Source of the DNA: Agapetus fuscipes
Taxonomy: Eukaryota; Arthropoda; Insecta; Trichoptera; Glossosomatidae
Direction of reading: 5' to 3'
Length of the DNA stretch: 64,000 bases
Assembly (NCBI GenBank): GCA_951799405.1
Contig: OX637345.1
Location: forward strand, 2,852,001-2,916,000
In this document: positions 23,620 to 33,900 of the stretch, piece after piece
Position numbering within the stretch: the first letter of the stretch is position 1
Layout: the number at the start of each line of letters is the position of its first letter
Made by a program: the position numbers and the translations under genes
The notes under the pieces: model-generated
What the model was told of the DNA's origin: nothing
What the model saw: the letters and a program-made list of their open reading frames with translations, nothing else
Database searches by the model: none

Positions 23620-23841
23620 TTCCTTGATGATGATGATGATGGATGATTTCTTTCCTGTGGCGCCATTTAATGGTCCAGGACCATCTCAAGGGCGCCATGG
23701 CTTCTCGAGAAAAGTAGTGTCTTCAGTTCCTTTCTGAAGGTGGTGGTAGGCTGGTTCGCGCGAACACCGATGGGTAAATTGTTCCAGGCCACCGGCCCGG
23801 CCACCGCAAAGCTTCTGTCTGCAAAGTTTGATGTGTTTGCT
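23620..23841 (-). pseudogene. CR1/L2-like LINE C-terminus with (ATC)n tail
   Basis: Minus strand: NFADRSFAVAGPVAWNNLPI, QPTTTFRKELKTLLFSRSHG and a stop, then CAT-rich simple repeat. A module copy abuts it at 23842. Confidence 0.8.
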
Positions 23842-24077
23842 TTCCTTGACTTATAGGTTGGTATAAGGCTGACCACCTATACTGCAAAAAAATATCACAC
23901 CTTTTTCACGGAAGGTCAGCAAGAGTTACAAGGTTTATGTTCATTTGAGATTTCGTTTTTTCACTTTGCTAGCACAGATGCAGCATGTGAACGTGCGAAA
24001 TTACACGTGTCTGGATTTTGACATGCATTAAATATAAATCTTGAATATTAATGTATCTTTGCAACTTAGATTATCGA
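23842..24077 (+). repeat. LINE-3' module copy, diverged
   Basis: Starts CCTTGACTTATAGGTTGGTA; paired with an inverted copy 60 bp downstream. Confidence 0.8.
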
Positions 24078-24125
24078 AAACACAGAAAATGTCATTCTCT
24101 ATGCTTCCATATAATTATTTATGAT

Positions 24126-24375
24126 CTAAGTCGCAAAGATATATTTATACATTTAAGATACGTATTAAATGCATGCCCACAAACAGACACATCCAGGTAT
24201 AGGTTTATGCTTACAAATGCTGCATATGTATTTACAAATTAAAATCCAAACCCCAAACGAACATAAGCCCTGCAATTTTCGACGACCACCTTCCTTGAAA
24301 CAGGGGTGAAATTGGCAAAGTGAACCATTTTTTACAGTATAGGTGGTTAGAGTCATGCCAAAGTATAAGTACCTA
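24126..24375 (-). repeat. LINE-3' module copy, inverted
   Basis: Reverse-oriented: CTAAGTCGCAAAGATATATT to ACAGTATAGGTGGTTAGAG. Confidence 0.8.
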
Positions 24376-24589
24376 AACAAATTTTTCATTTGCGAAAAAA
24401 TCCTAGATTCCCCATTTGCTTCTATACGACATTTTTTTTGTTACAATAGTAATTCTTATATTTTTAAGGCAATAATGTTCTATCAACCGCAGTTGTAACT
24501 ATAAGTTGGATTAAATTAAAATACTTTTCAGAAATCCCAAACTTTTGAGAACGTTAAAAACATTTCAAATGAATACTGCAGTTTCACAC

Positions 24590-24850
24590 AGACAAGGTTT
24601 GATGATACCATTGACTTATAATATCCGTGGACTAAAAACTATTTGAATGAAAATAGACATTATGTATATCTGTTTAATCATAAATCGTCCTTAGTTAGAA
24701 AGAAAACAAAGACCTTTACAGTGCCATTTTGTTGTAACCAAAAAACTTGGGTGGAATCATGAAATCTTTATTAGAAAGTTGGCAGCTTTGAAATTGATGC
24801 CTGCGCGAATGCTGTGCGCACGCGTTATAAATGTTTATTTACGCATTTGT
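24590..24850 (+). repeat. Paralogue of 14690-15290 without the SINE
   Basis: AAACTATTTGAATGAAAATA, CCTTAGTTAGAAAGAAAACA and CTGTGCGCACGCGTTATAAA match the flanks of the SINE-beta at 14820. Family unknown. Confidence 0.75.
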
Positions 24851-24915
24851 TTTATAAATTTTTTGATGTGTAAAATTATCATTGAAAAAAAAACGGCATT
24901 ATTTCAAAACATTAT

Positions 24916-25243
24916 GACCGGTCGATAGCTCAGTTGGTAGAGTGCTTGCATTCCATGCCGTGAGCTCGGGTTCGAATCCCGACGAGGCGAGGGTGTCAGA
25001 AATGATTTCCGGTTTCGGTGTTTGTTTCAAACCCCAAAATAAAAATGCCGGCAAGGTTTACTCAGCCTTCACAAGAAATGAGTACCAGTTCTCTCGGGAG
25101 CTGGGAAACCCCCACTTCATCTGAAGTGGTTGGCGTAAGGCCGGCCCCCTTACCTGTAAAAATAAATAGGTTCAACTCGCCACATGCGACCCCTTCGGGG
25201 ATAACGCGGCAAGAAGTTACACTATATGTGTAGCTTAGTTGCG
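24916..25243 (+). mobile_element. SINE-alpha, best copy (tRNA-derived, about 328 bp)
   Basis: The head is tRNA-like, with an A box TAGCTCAGTTGG (24926-24937) and a B box GGTTCGAATCCC (24969-24980). The body contains AAGTGGTTGGCGTAAGGCCG and CGCCACATGCGACCCCTTCG and ends TGTGTAGCTTAGTTGCG. It is a pol III SINE, not a tRNA gene: no acceptor stem closes. Confidence 0.9.
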
Positions 25244-25487
25244 AAAAAAATGGCATGTATAATTATTGGGTGTGGAAATAAAAAATGGAAGAAGCAAGAA
25301 AACACAGGATTTCACATGATTATTAAGTATTCCGTGGTGTTTGACTGCTCTGTGGTTGACAGGTGTGCCATATAGTAAGCATCAATGCTGTAAACTAGTT
25401 TCTCTCCAGAAATGTTATAACTCAATGGTGTATAGGTACATCTTCAGTTCTAGATAATGTTATATCCATTGACATGTAACTTTTTAT

Positions 25488-25907
25488 GCTTTCCGGGATC
25501 TCTTGCCATGGTCTATTTGAGTCATATAACGTCTCCAAATTTTATGATTTTTGAGATAATTATTGAATTTGATTCTGCGTAGTGTAACAAATCATTCGCT
25601 GTGTGCAATGTGATGAAAACCTCACTGAATCCTTCGTAATTTTAATTGAAAAAGTATGATTTCGTGCAAACGCCGTCATCTCCAACTGGTTCCAAATTGC
25701 GTTCAAAACACAAGTTTATTTTTCTCAAAATCATCGCGTAAAGAGTTGACGGCGTTTGCATTTATACGGCTCATTTGATCTGGAATTTCTGGACGTTCTA
25801 TTATCATCACATTATTATCAGACTGAAGAAGCCCATTGCAGACATGGGTGAAACATCCGAAAGCTCCAGTTCCAATAGATCCCGGAAAGCAACTCTCCAG
25901 TATACCT
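25488..25907. mobile_element. Diverged relative of the 8335/56936 foldback
   Basis: CTTTCCGGGATCTCTTGCCA at the left and CTGAAGAAGCCCATTGCAGA, CATGGGTGAAACATCCGAAA, ATAGATCCCGGAAAGC at the right, with about 330 bp between. Confidence 0.65.
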
Positions 25908-26076
25908 TATTTTCAGATGTATAACAAATTCAACAGTAAAAGTTACATGTCGCACCATACACTACAAGACAGAGTAGAGAAGTATGGATCTACACGGCTT
26001 TAAATGAATTTAAACGACAGCTGAATGAGGGCACTTTTATGACTTTAGCGCCTTCAAACTGCTGAAATCAATGTGT

Positions 26077-26082
26077 TTTATT
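26077..26082 (-). terminator. Candidate poly(A) signal of the calcium-channel gene
   Basis: AATAAA on the minus strand about 360 bp past the stop codon, the nearest perfect hexamer I see. The cleavage site is not determined. Confidence 0.4.
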
Positions 26083-26373
26083 TTGTGTATTTTCAACAAA
26101 ATACTTCTTAAAATTTGACAGTTCAGTGCTCTTATTTAAAAACGTTATATCAACTCATCTCAATGGCGTGAATTAAAAAAAAACGTATGAAAACCAACTC
26201 ACTATCTAAGGAGTGTTGTATATTTTATACATTTTTGATTCACGCAATCGAAGAGGGGTTTATGTTTTATATTCCAGGTACAGATAACTTCACATTAAAC
26301 TATCAAAAGTTGGCAATGATAAACATTCAGTTTAAGCCTTGTAGATCCATAGGTACACAGCGTTGGAAGATGT

Positions 26374-26396
26374 TTAGGTTAGGTTAGGTGAGGTTA
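26374..26396 (+). repeat. Short (TTAGG)n run in the presumed 3' UTR
   Basis: Three TTAGG copies plus one TGAGG variant. TTAGG is the usual insect telomere unit, but a run this short can be chance. Confidence 0.5.
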
Positions 26397-26444
26397 GATT
26401 CACAGCAAAACTTCCATGTTGTTCCGTGCCCGGCCAAACTCCGG

Positions 26445-27947
26445 TTAACATTCCCTAGCCGTGCTGTTCTCAGTCTCGCTCGTGTCCTTCTCATTGCTGC
26501 AAGCGGCGATCAAACAATCCAAGTCGTCTCCGTCGTTGATGCTATTGGTCTTGTCAGCGACAGCCGTTGAAGCGCTGTTGTTTGTGTTGCCTTGTTCTTC
26601 ACTGGTTTCTTCGTACGACTCTGAACTCCTCTGTCCCAATAAGAACTCTCCGGATTCCCCGCTAGTGCTGAAATTCGCCGCTGACATCCTGTCGGCGCTC
26701 AAATGCCGGTCGTTTTTGAATCTCGACTGCGCCAAATTCAATTTAGATACAGTCTCCTTTTCTTCCACCGGGGATTGGCAGCTTTCGATGAAAACTTGAG
26801 TGGTTGTCGGTTGTGTGGGCTTTGTAACAAACAAGCTGTTTTCCGGCTTCATCATATCAATTTTTCTCCTCTCTGCGATAACTTGTCTAATACTCTCCTC
26901 TTCCGTCATTGGTGGAGCATTAAAGTCGCTTTCACTAACTGTTATCATACTTGACGTTGAACTCTGTTTGGCGGCAGATATTTCCTTCATGTTGAGACTC
27001 ATCTGCGACTTTTCCGTCGGCGATTGCGGCTGAATTTCAATCTGTACCGGCAGCGATTTGAATTTGTTTGTTTCTACTTTAAGCATTGACGGTGCTTTAT
27101 ATTCTGACGGTAAATCCACTCTAAGGAACGGAGGAGGCAATACGTCCACTTTAACATCCCCGCTCGGCGGCAAAAGTAAACTGGATTCTTCAAAGTGATC
27201 ATTATCAACCGCAGCTTGCTTGAACAGATGCTTTGTACTACCATACATCTTCGGCCGTGTATTCTTTGGCACATTTAAAAAGCTGCTTCCACTTTGTTTC
27301 TGCTTCTCCACTTCAACATTAGTTGTGATTGCAATCTCCGGTTTCAGCAAACAAACTTGTTCCCCCGTTGATCCGTTACTCTTATACGCCCTCTTCTTAT
27401 GCAAAGAACTCTCCCGTTTCAATTCAGGTTCTTCTTTAATCTTCGCAATCAAGGCAGGTGCATCTTCTTTGATAGCTTCACCCACAACAGAAACCCTTTC
27501 TCCGTTGTTTTCATCGTCTTCATCAATGAAACACGGCTCCTCTTCGTAGAGAACGCTCGTTGAATTCTTGTCTTGGTTCGTGTTGTCCGACGTTACAGAG
27601 TCCATTCGCTTTCTGAGTCGTCGGCTGTAGGATTCAGTGGACGACTCTCTGGCCAGTTGGGGTCGCCTTTGATGTGATTCTGTTGAGGATTCTCTGGTTA
27701 GTACACGTCTTAGGATAGCGGCGTGCGTTTCCACGGACGGCCGGCGTCTTCCCGTCCTGTAAGACTCGGTGGAGGCTGCTCGTTTGAAGGTTTCGAGGCG
27801 CGGAGCGTGCAGGGTTTGTCGGCGGGCCCCGTGGTACTGGAGGCGGCGCAGGGCAGCTCGGGGGGCGAGCGGGGAGCCCCCGAACAGTTGGAGGGAGTTG
27901 CGCCCGCTGGGTGCCGAGTACACAAAGTCAGCCGGCAGTGAGTTCAC
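26445..27947 (-). CDS. Ca-alpha1T: Cav3 terminal exon: distal cytoplasmic C-terminus with stop
   Basis: Starts phase 0 after acceptor ctcacacgtag ([17 protein letters not shown]) and runs 500 codons to TAA at 26445-26447. It is cytoplasmic and probably largely disordered. An arginine/serine-rich segment carries three near-copies of (E/A)STES(Y/H) flanked by Arg. Next come an acidic patch ([14 protein letters not shown]), a Pro-rich stretch ([17 protein letters not shown]) and long Ser/Thr/Glu-rich sequence. The repeated RxSS/T sites suggest phosphorylation control, which is inference. It is more GC-rich than its surroundings, as expected for coding DNA. No ankyrin, IQ or PDZ-binding motif was recognised. 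Confidence 0.88.
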   Translation of the reverse strand: MNSLPADFVYSAPSGRNSLQLFGGSPLAPRAALRRLQYHGARRQTLHAPRLETFKRAASTESYRTGRRRPSVETHAAILRRVLTRESSTESHQRRPQLARESSTESYSRRLRKRMDSVTSDNTNQDKNSTSVLYEEEPCFIDEDDENNGERVSVVGEAIKEDAPALIAKIKEEPELKRESSLHKKRAYKSNGSTGEQVCLLKPEIAITTNVEVEKQKQSGSSFLNVPKNTRPKMYGSTKHLFKQAAVDNDHFEESSLLLPPSGDVKVDVLPPPFLRVDLPSEYKAPSMLKVETNKFKSLPVQIEIQPQSPTEKSQMSLNMKEISAAKQSSTSSMITVSESDFNAPPMTEEESIRQVIAERRKIDMMKPENSLFVTKPTQPTTTQVFIESCQSPVEEKETVSKLNLAQSRFKNDRHLSADRMSAANFSTSGESGEFLLGQRSSESYEETSEEQGNTNNSASTAVADKTNSINDGDDLDCLIAACSNEKDTSETENSTAREC

Positions 27948-30900
27948 CTACGTGTGAGAAAGCAGGTGCTCGGTAGTGTACATTGCACGGTGAGAGGAAG
28001 CAGACAAGCTCAAGCCAAAACTATCACGTCATCTGAAGGGGTGTATACAGAGAGGAATCAATTTGTAATCTTTTCATTTGGAAGATAATCTGTGTCAATA
28101 TGTTTAGATTACAAAACAAATAATTAAAAAGCATTTACAATGCATAATTTTTGAACTAGTGTTAAAACAGAGGAGTATCACAATATAAAACATTATCTAC
28201 AAAAACTCCTCATTAAGATAAATAGAAAAACTTAACAACTCCCTAGGGGTGCTGGTGTATCTTCTGTATATATTTTTGTTTAATCGTGGGGAGCTTATGC
28301 TTTTTTTTTTACTTGGAGTAAAGGCCTCAAGAAGTAGCTTGTGTTGTTGAGTAAGATTGTATACTAAAAAGCCTTCTAGTAAGTTTTTTTAAGAATTATA
28401 ATTACTTAGTCATTTAAAACATTTTTAAGAGCCAACAAAATCCTTTCTGTATCACTCCTTCATATCGACACCTTAAAGGTAAAACTGAATAAGTGACACA
28501 TTAAGCTAACTTGGGTTTCTCAGATAAATGCACCGTTTTTTCCTATTTTCTACGAGAGAAAACACTAAAAAATTGTAAAACCCCTGTAGTTTAGAAGTTT
28601 TTTATGAGTACTTCTTTATAATTAGTTCATTTACTATGAGAAGTTACTCCCAATTAAATATTTTATCCACGATTTCTCAAATCAGTGAATCAGTACTATT
28701 ATTCAGTTTTACCTTAACGGTGGCGATATGTAAGATTATTAATCAATATCGTTTTCACATTTTGCTCATATTTACAAATCTGTGTGTGAATGAACGCTAC
28801 GTGGAATAAAACTATTCCAATGTTTTATGATTCATTTATTATTTGTGCCACCCTAGACCTGGTGGATGCAATGTCTGCATCATATTGTAGTCTGCGACAG
28901 ATAAATGTGTATTTTTTGCAACAAAGATAATCATCATAGTGAGTGCTTAGTTAACAGACAATGTAGTTAGTATTTTAAAGCACTCCTTTGGTAGTATTAA
29001 TTATTTTTGTAAAACGCAAATTGTGAAATAATGCAGTGAAAAATATTGATGTAAGAACAATTATGAGATGAACCTGTTAGGCCTTTTTCTGTATGAATTT
29101 GCATTACATTAAAAGGCATTAAATACCACACACGGTAAATGACAGTCTGTTCAAACTGTCTGTCAAATCAGATGATATGACATTTTTCTCTTTTGGGGCC
29201 GTCCATAAATTACGTCATCGATTTTGGCCGATTTTCGACCCCCCCCCCCCTTACAATCATCCTATAGTCATTATGTAATGACCCCCCCTCCCCCTCTTGC
29301 TGTAATAATAGATGAGCTTAATAATTAATAATGTTATATTACTTACATAATCTTTTGTATATTTTGTAGAAATTGGTATTTACAAGAACAACGTCACTTT
29401 TGGTACTCGTACATCATTTGCCATCATCCGCAGACCAGACTCCCGCCCCCTTAATGCGAATGACGTAATATATGGACAGCCCCTTTTCTCAGTCAGACTA
29501 CTCTGATACTTAGTGCATTTTTTTTATGCACCGTTCGAATATTGAATGAAGCAACTTGTTCTATACTTCTTTAGGTGATGTACACACATATATTATATCA
29601 GGCTAATTAAATTTATTTTTAACTCCGGGTAGCAGTTTGTTCAACTCTACCGGACCCGCAATCTGGAAAGCATGGTCCCTGAAATCTATGCGCATCTGAT
29701 GGAGCGGCTAAACCAAACCTACAGCCCCATCACCCTCAGATCTGAGTGTCTGCCTCCTCACACCCATCTCAATGGGGGAAATCATGTTTTTCAGATATGG
29801 AGAAGCCAAGCCATTGATGGCTTTATATACCATCAAACAAACATGGTAGATTATTCTCTCCGAGAAGCGAAGCAAAGGTGTATCATCTTCAAGAATTGTT
29901 TTTACATCAACGTAGCACACAGTGTTAAACATATTGGTGAAATTAGTGTCCCTACTCCACCACATTGCAGTGTTGGTGGTGTATAGTGGCATTACCTTGC
30001 TGAGAGGCATCTCCTCCTGCTGCATATCCATCTCCCTCTCCAGCTAGTCCTGGTGTATAGTGGCATTACCTTGCTGAGAGGCATCTCCTCCTGCTGCATA
30101 TCCATCTCCCTCTCCAGCTAGTCCTTGTGTATAGTGTTACCTTGCTGAGAGGCATCTCCTCCTGCTACATATCCATCTCCCTCTCCAGCTAGTCCTGGTG
30201 TATAGTGGTGTTACCTTGCTGAGAGGCATCTCCTCCTGCTGCATATCCATCTCCCTCTCCAGCTAGTCCTGGTGTATAGTGGTGTTACCTTGCTGAGAGG
30301 CATCTCCTCCTGCTGCATATCCATCTCCCTCTCCAGCTAGTCCTGGTGTATAGTGGTGTTACCTTGCTGAGAGGCATCTCCTCCTGCTGCATATCCATCT
30401 CCCTCTCCAGCTAGTCCTGGTGTATAGTGGTGTTACCTTGCTGAGAGGCATCTCCTCCTGCTGCATATCCATCTCCCTCTCCAGCTAGTCCTGGTGTATA
30501 GTGGTGTTACCTTGCTGAGAGGCATCTCCTCCTGCTGCATATCCATCTCCCTCTCCAGCTAGTCCTGGTGTATAGTGGCATTACCTTGCTGAGAGGCATC
30601 TCCTCCTGCTGCATATCCATCTCCCTCTCCAGCTAGTCCTGGTGTATAGTGGTGTTACCTTGCTGAGAGGCATCTCCTCCTGCTGCATATCCATCTCCCT
30701 CTCCAGCTAGTCCTTGTGTATAGTGTTACCTTGCTGAGAGGCATCTCCTCCTGCTACATATCCATCTCCCTCTCCAGCTAGTCCTGGTGTATAGTGGTGT
30801 TACCTTGCTGAGAGGCATCTCCTCCTGCTGCATATCCATCTCCCTCTCCAGCTAGTCCTGGTGTATAGTGGTGTTACCTTGCTGAGAGGCATCTCCTCCT

Positions 30901-33900
30901 GCTGCATATCCATCTCCCTCTCCAGCTAGTCCTGGTGTATAGTGGTGTTACCTTGCTGAGAGGCATCTCCTCCTGCTGCATATCCATCTCCCTCTCCAGC
31001 TAGTCCTGGTGTATAGTGGTGTTACCTTGCTGAGAGGCATCTCCTCCTGCTGCATATCCATCTCCCTCTCCAGCTAGTCCTGGTGTATAGTGGTGTTACC
31101 TTGCTGAGAGGCATCTCCTCCTGCTGCATATCCATCTCCCTCTCCAGCTAGTCCTGGTGTATAGTGGCATTACCTTGCTGAGAGGCATCTCCTCCTGCTG
31201 CATATCCATCTCCCTCTCCAGCTAGTCCTGGTGTATAGTGGTGTTACCTTGCTGAGAGGCATCTCCTCCTGCTGCATATCCATCTCCCTCTCCAGCTAGT
31301 CCTGGTGTATAGTGGTGTTACCTTGCTGAGAGGCATCTCCTCCTGCTGCATATCCATCTCCCTCTCCAGCTAGTCCTGGTGTATAGTGGTGTTACCTTGC
31401 TGAGAGTCCTGAGAGGCATCTCCAGCGCCATGCACAGCGCCTGGTCCTCCTGGTCCTCCTGCTCCATGGCCATCTCCCTCTCCAGCTCTACTTCCATATC
31501 CATCTCATCTTCCATCTGCTTGTGGGACTCCTCCAGGTGCTTCATCAGAACCTGCGGCATCAATATTATTCATTGTTTTAAGTTACCCTTCTCAAATTAG
31601 TTCAGTTGAACCACTACTGTGATGCGAGCGAATAAGGAAATCCCAAATATGAGCCTTGCTGTCAAATTCAACACCGATTGAAAGCGGTTGAACTGCTTCT
31701 TCGGCTGACCACAACGGACAAGCCACTTTACGATGTACGAAAAGGTTGTTTCTCACCGCGACGACCACGTTGACCAGCACGAACTGCGCCATCAGCACGA
31801 AGATGACGAAGAAGATGGGCGCGATGATGGTGGAGACGCAGCAGTTGCGCACGCAGTCCACGGCCGCATCGCACTCCTCGCGCAGCGTGTCCTTCATGAT
31901 GCCGTTCCAGTTGTCCCCGGTGGCCACGCGGAACAGCGTCAGGAAGGCCATGCCGAAGTTGGCAAAGTGCGCATGCTCCCCCAAACCTGCAACAGCAATC
32001 AATGTTAGATGGAGATTGATGAATTTTGTATATCCAGTCTGGTTGATAGCTCAGTTGGTAGAGTGCTTGTATTCCATGCTGAGAGCTCAAATAATAAAAG
32101 CAAAAAATAAAGTAAACAGTGAATTTAAACTTTGTTTTTTCCAATTGAATTTTTAAAAAACATAATTTGTTTTTTATTTCTTACCCTGACACGGTACTTC
32201 ATCCGAGCACTCCAGTCTCCCAAACAGCTCCACCCCAAGAGCGGCAAAGATGAAAAACAACAGGAAAAAGAGCAGACCCAGATTCCCGACTTGCGGCAAC
32301 GCTTGCATCACCGTATCAAGCAACGCCCTGATCCCTTTAGCCATCTTCAACAGCTTCAAAACTCTTGCTATCCTCAGTACTCTCATAACCCTCATGATAG
32401 TCGGATTGATTGGTATTATGTTGGTTTGCAATTCCTCCAGGACTATACCGACAATCGAGAGCATCACAATCCCGACGTCGAGCTGGTTCCATTTGTCCTT
32501 GAGGTAGATCTTGAAGCCGAGCGCCACCAGTTTCATGATTGCTTCCAGGATGAAGACGGCCGTGAAGAAGTAGTTGAATATCTTGAGGGCGTACTCCAAC
32601 GCGGCGGGCATACGATAGTATTCTATGGCCATTGTGACGACATTCAGGCCAATCACGCCGGCTATTGCCAGGTCAAAGTATTTGGATGTGACGACGTTGT
32701 GGATGAAGAGTCGACCGGTTGAATAGTTGGAGTAGTATGGTGGTTCATGCATTTCTGGAAATGAAAGAAAATTAATGAATACAAAACAAAGACAAACAGA
32801 AACAGATTGGTATCTCTAGAATACGTACTTTGAAAAGTGGCACACAGGTAGATATTTTTGAAAATGGGATTTTTTTGCATGAACTGCACCGAGACGACTC
32901 ATCCATGTTTTTTTAATGCCAAAACAATACTTAAGCAAAAGGAAAGGATCATCATCATCATTCTGGGCAAATAAAGAACTGTCTTTGCTATCACAAATAA
33001 TGAATTAAATTCCTGATAGGGCGCCATGCATAATATGGGTAAATAGAATCCTGCCATTAATTCAGCGATAGTCAAATGATTGGGCATAGGATGAGAGGCG
33101 AGAAGTTTTACATAGCTGAAAGTGTTTCTGCAAGAGAGGGTTAAAGAATGTCACAGTAAACGCAACTAAGCTACACATACAGTGTAACTTCTTGCCACAT
33201 TTCATTTGAAGTGGGAGTTTCCCAGTTCACGAGAGGGCGCTGGTTTTCATTTCTTGTAAGGGCTGAGTAAAGCTTGCCGTTATTTAGATTTGGAGTTTGA
33301 AATAAATACTGAAACGGGGAATCATTTCTAGCACCCTTGGTAGAGATCAAACTCTAGTCCTATGGCATGGAACGCAAGCATTCTACCAACAGCTTTCAAC
33401 AGGATAACATAAATTTCCCACCCAAAGAGGGCACTGAAGATGGATCTACTTCCTTGAAAATATATGGATCAGCTTTCAGCGCTCTTGTTTAAATAGTTTC
33501 ACGAAAGAGTGCTAGAAATCATTATCAGGGGTATAAGAAAGTAATACAAAAAAAGAACCATGGCACCCTTGAGATGGTCATGGACCATTAAATGGCGCCA
33601 CAGGAAAGAAATCATCATCATCACTTACTCCTGCGTTTCTTCTCCATCTGCAGCGCCCTCTTGGCCGCCCGCCTCACCCGCTCCTCCTTCTCCTGCTCCT
33701 CCCTGCAGCGGTGGAAGTTCTCCACCACCACACCGACAAACATGTTCAGCACGAAGAAGCCGACGAGCAGGATGAAGGCGATGAAGTAGAGGAGGCGCCA
33801 CTCCGAGTAGTTCACTATCGGCTGAAACATATTTCATACAATACTAATTTGCTATTGAAAGAGGTAAGGAATTCATAGACCATAGTTAAGAGTTATATCG

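Noticed and set aside
24916..24990. A tRNA gene (good A and B boxes)
   Set aside because: No acceptor stem or anticodon arm closes, and the sequence continues into a SINE body repeated many times.
31746..32156. Long plus-strand ORFs opposite the channel exons (also near 32132-32722 and 26461-27941)
   Set aside because: They are antisense shadows of the well-supported Cav3 exons.
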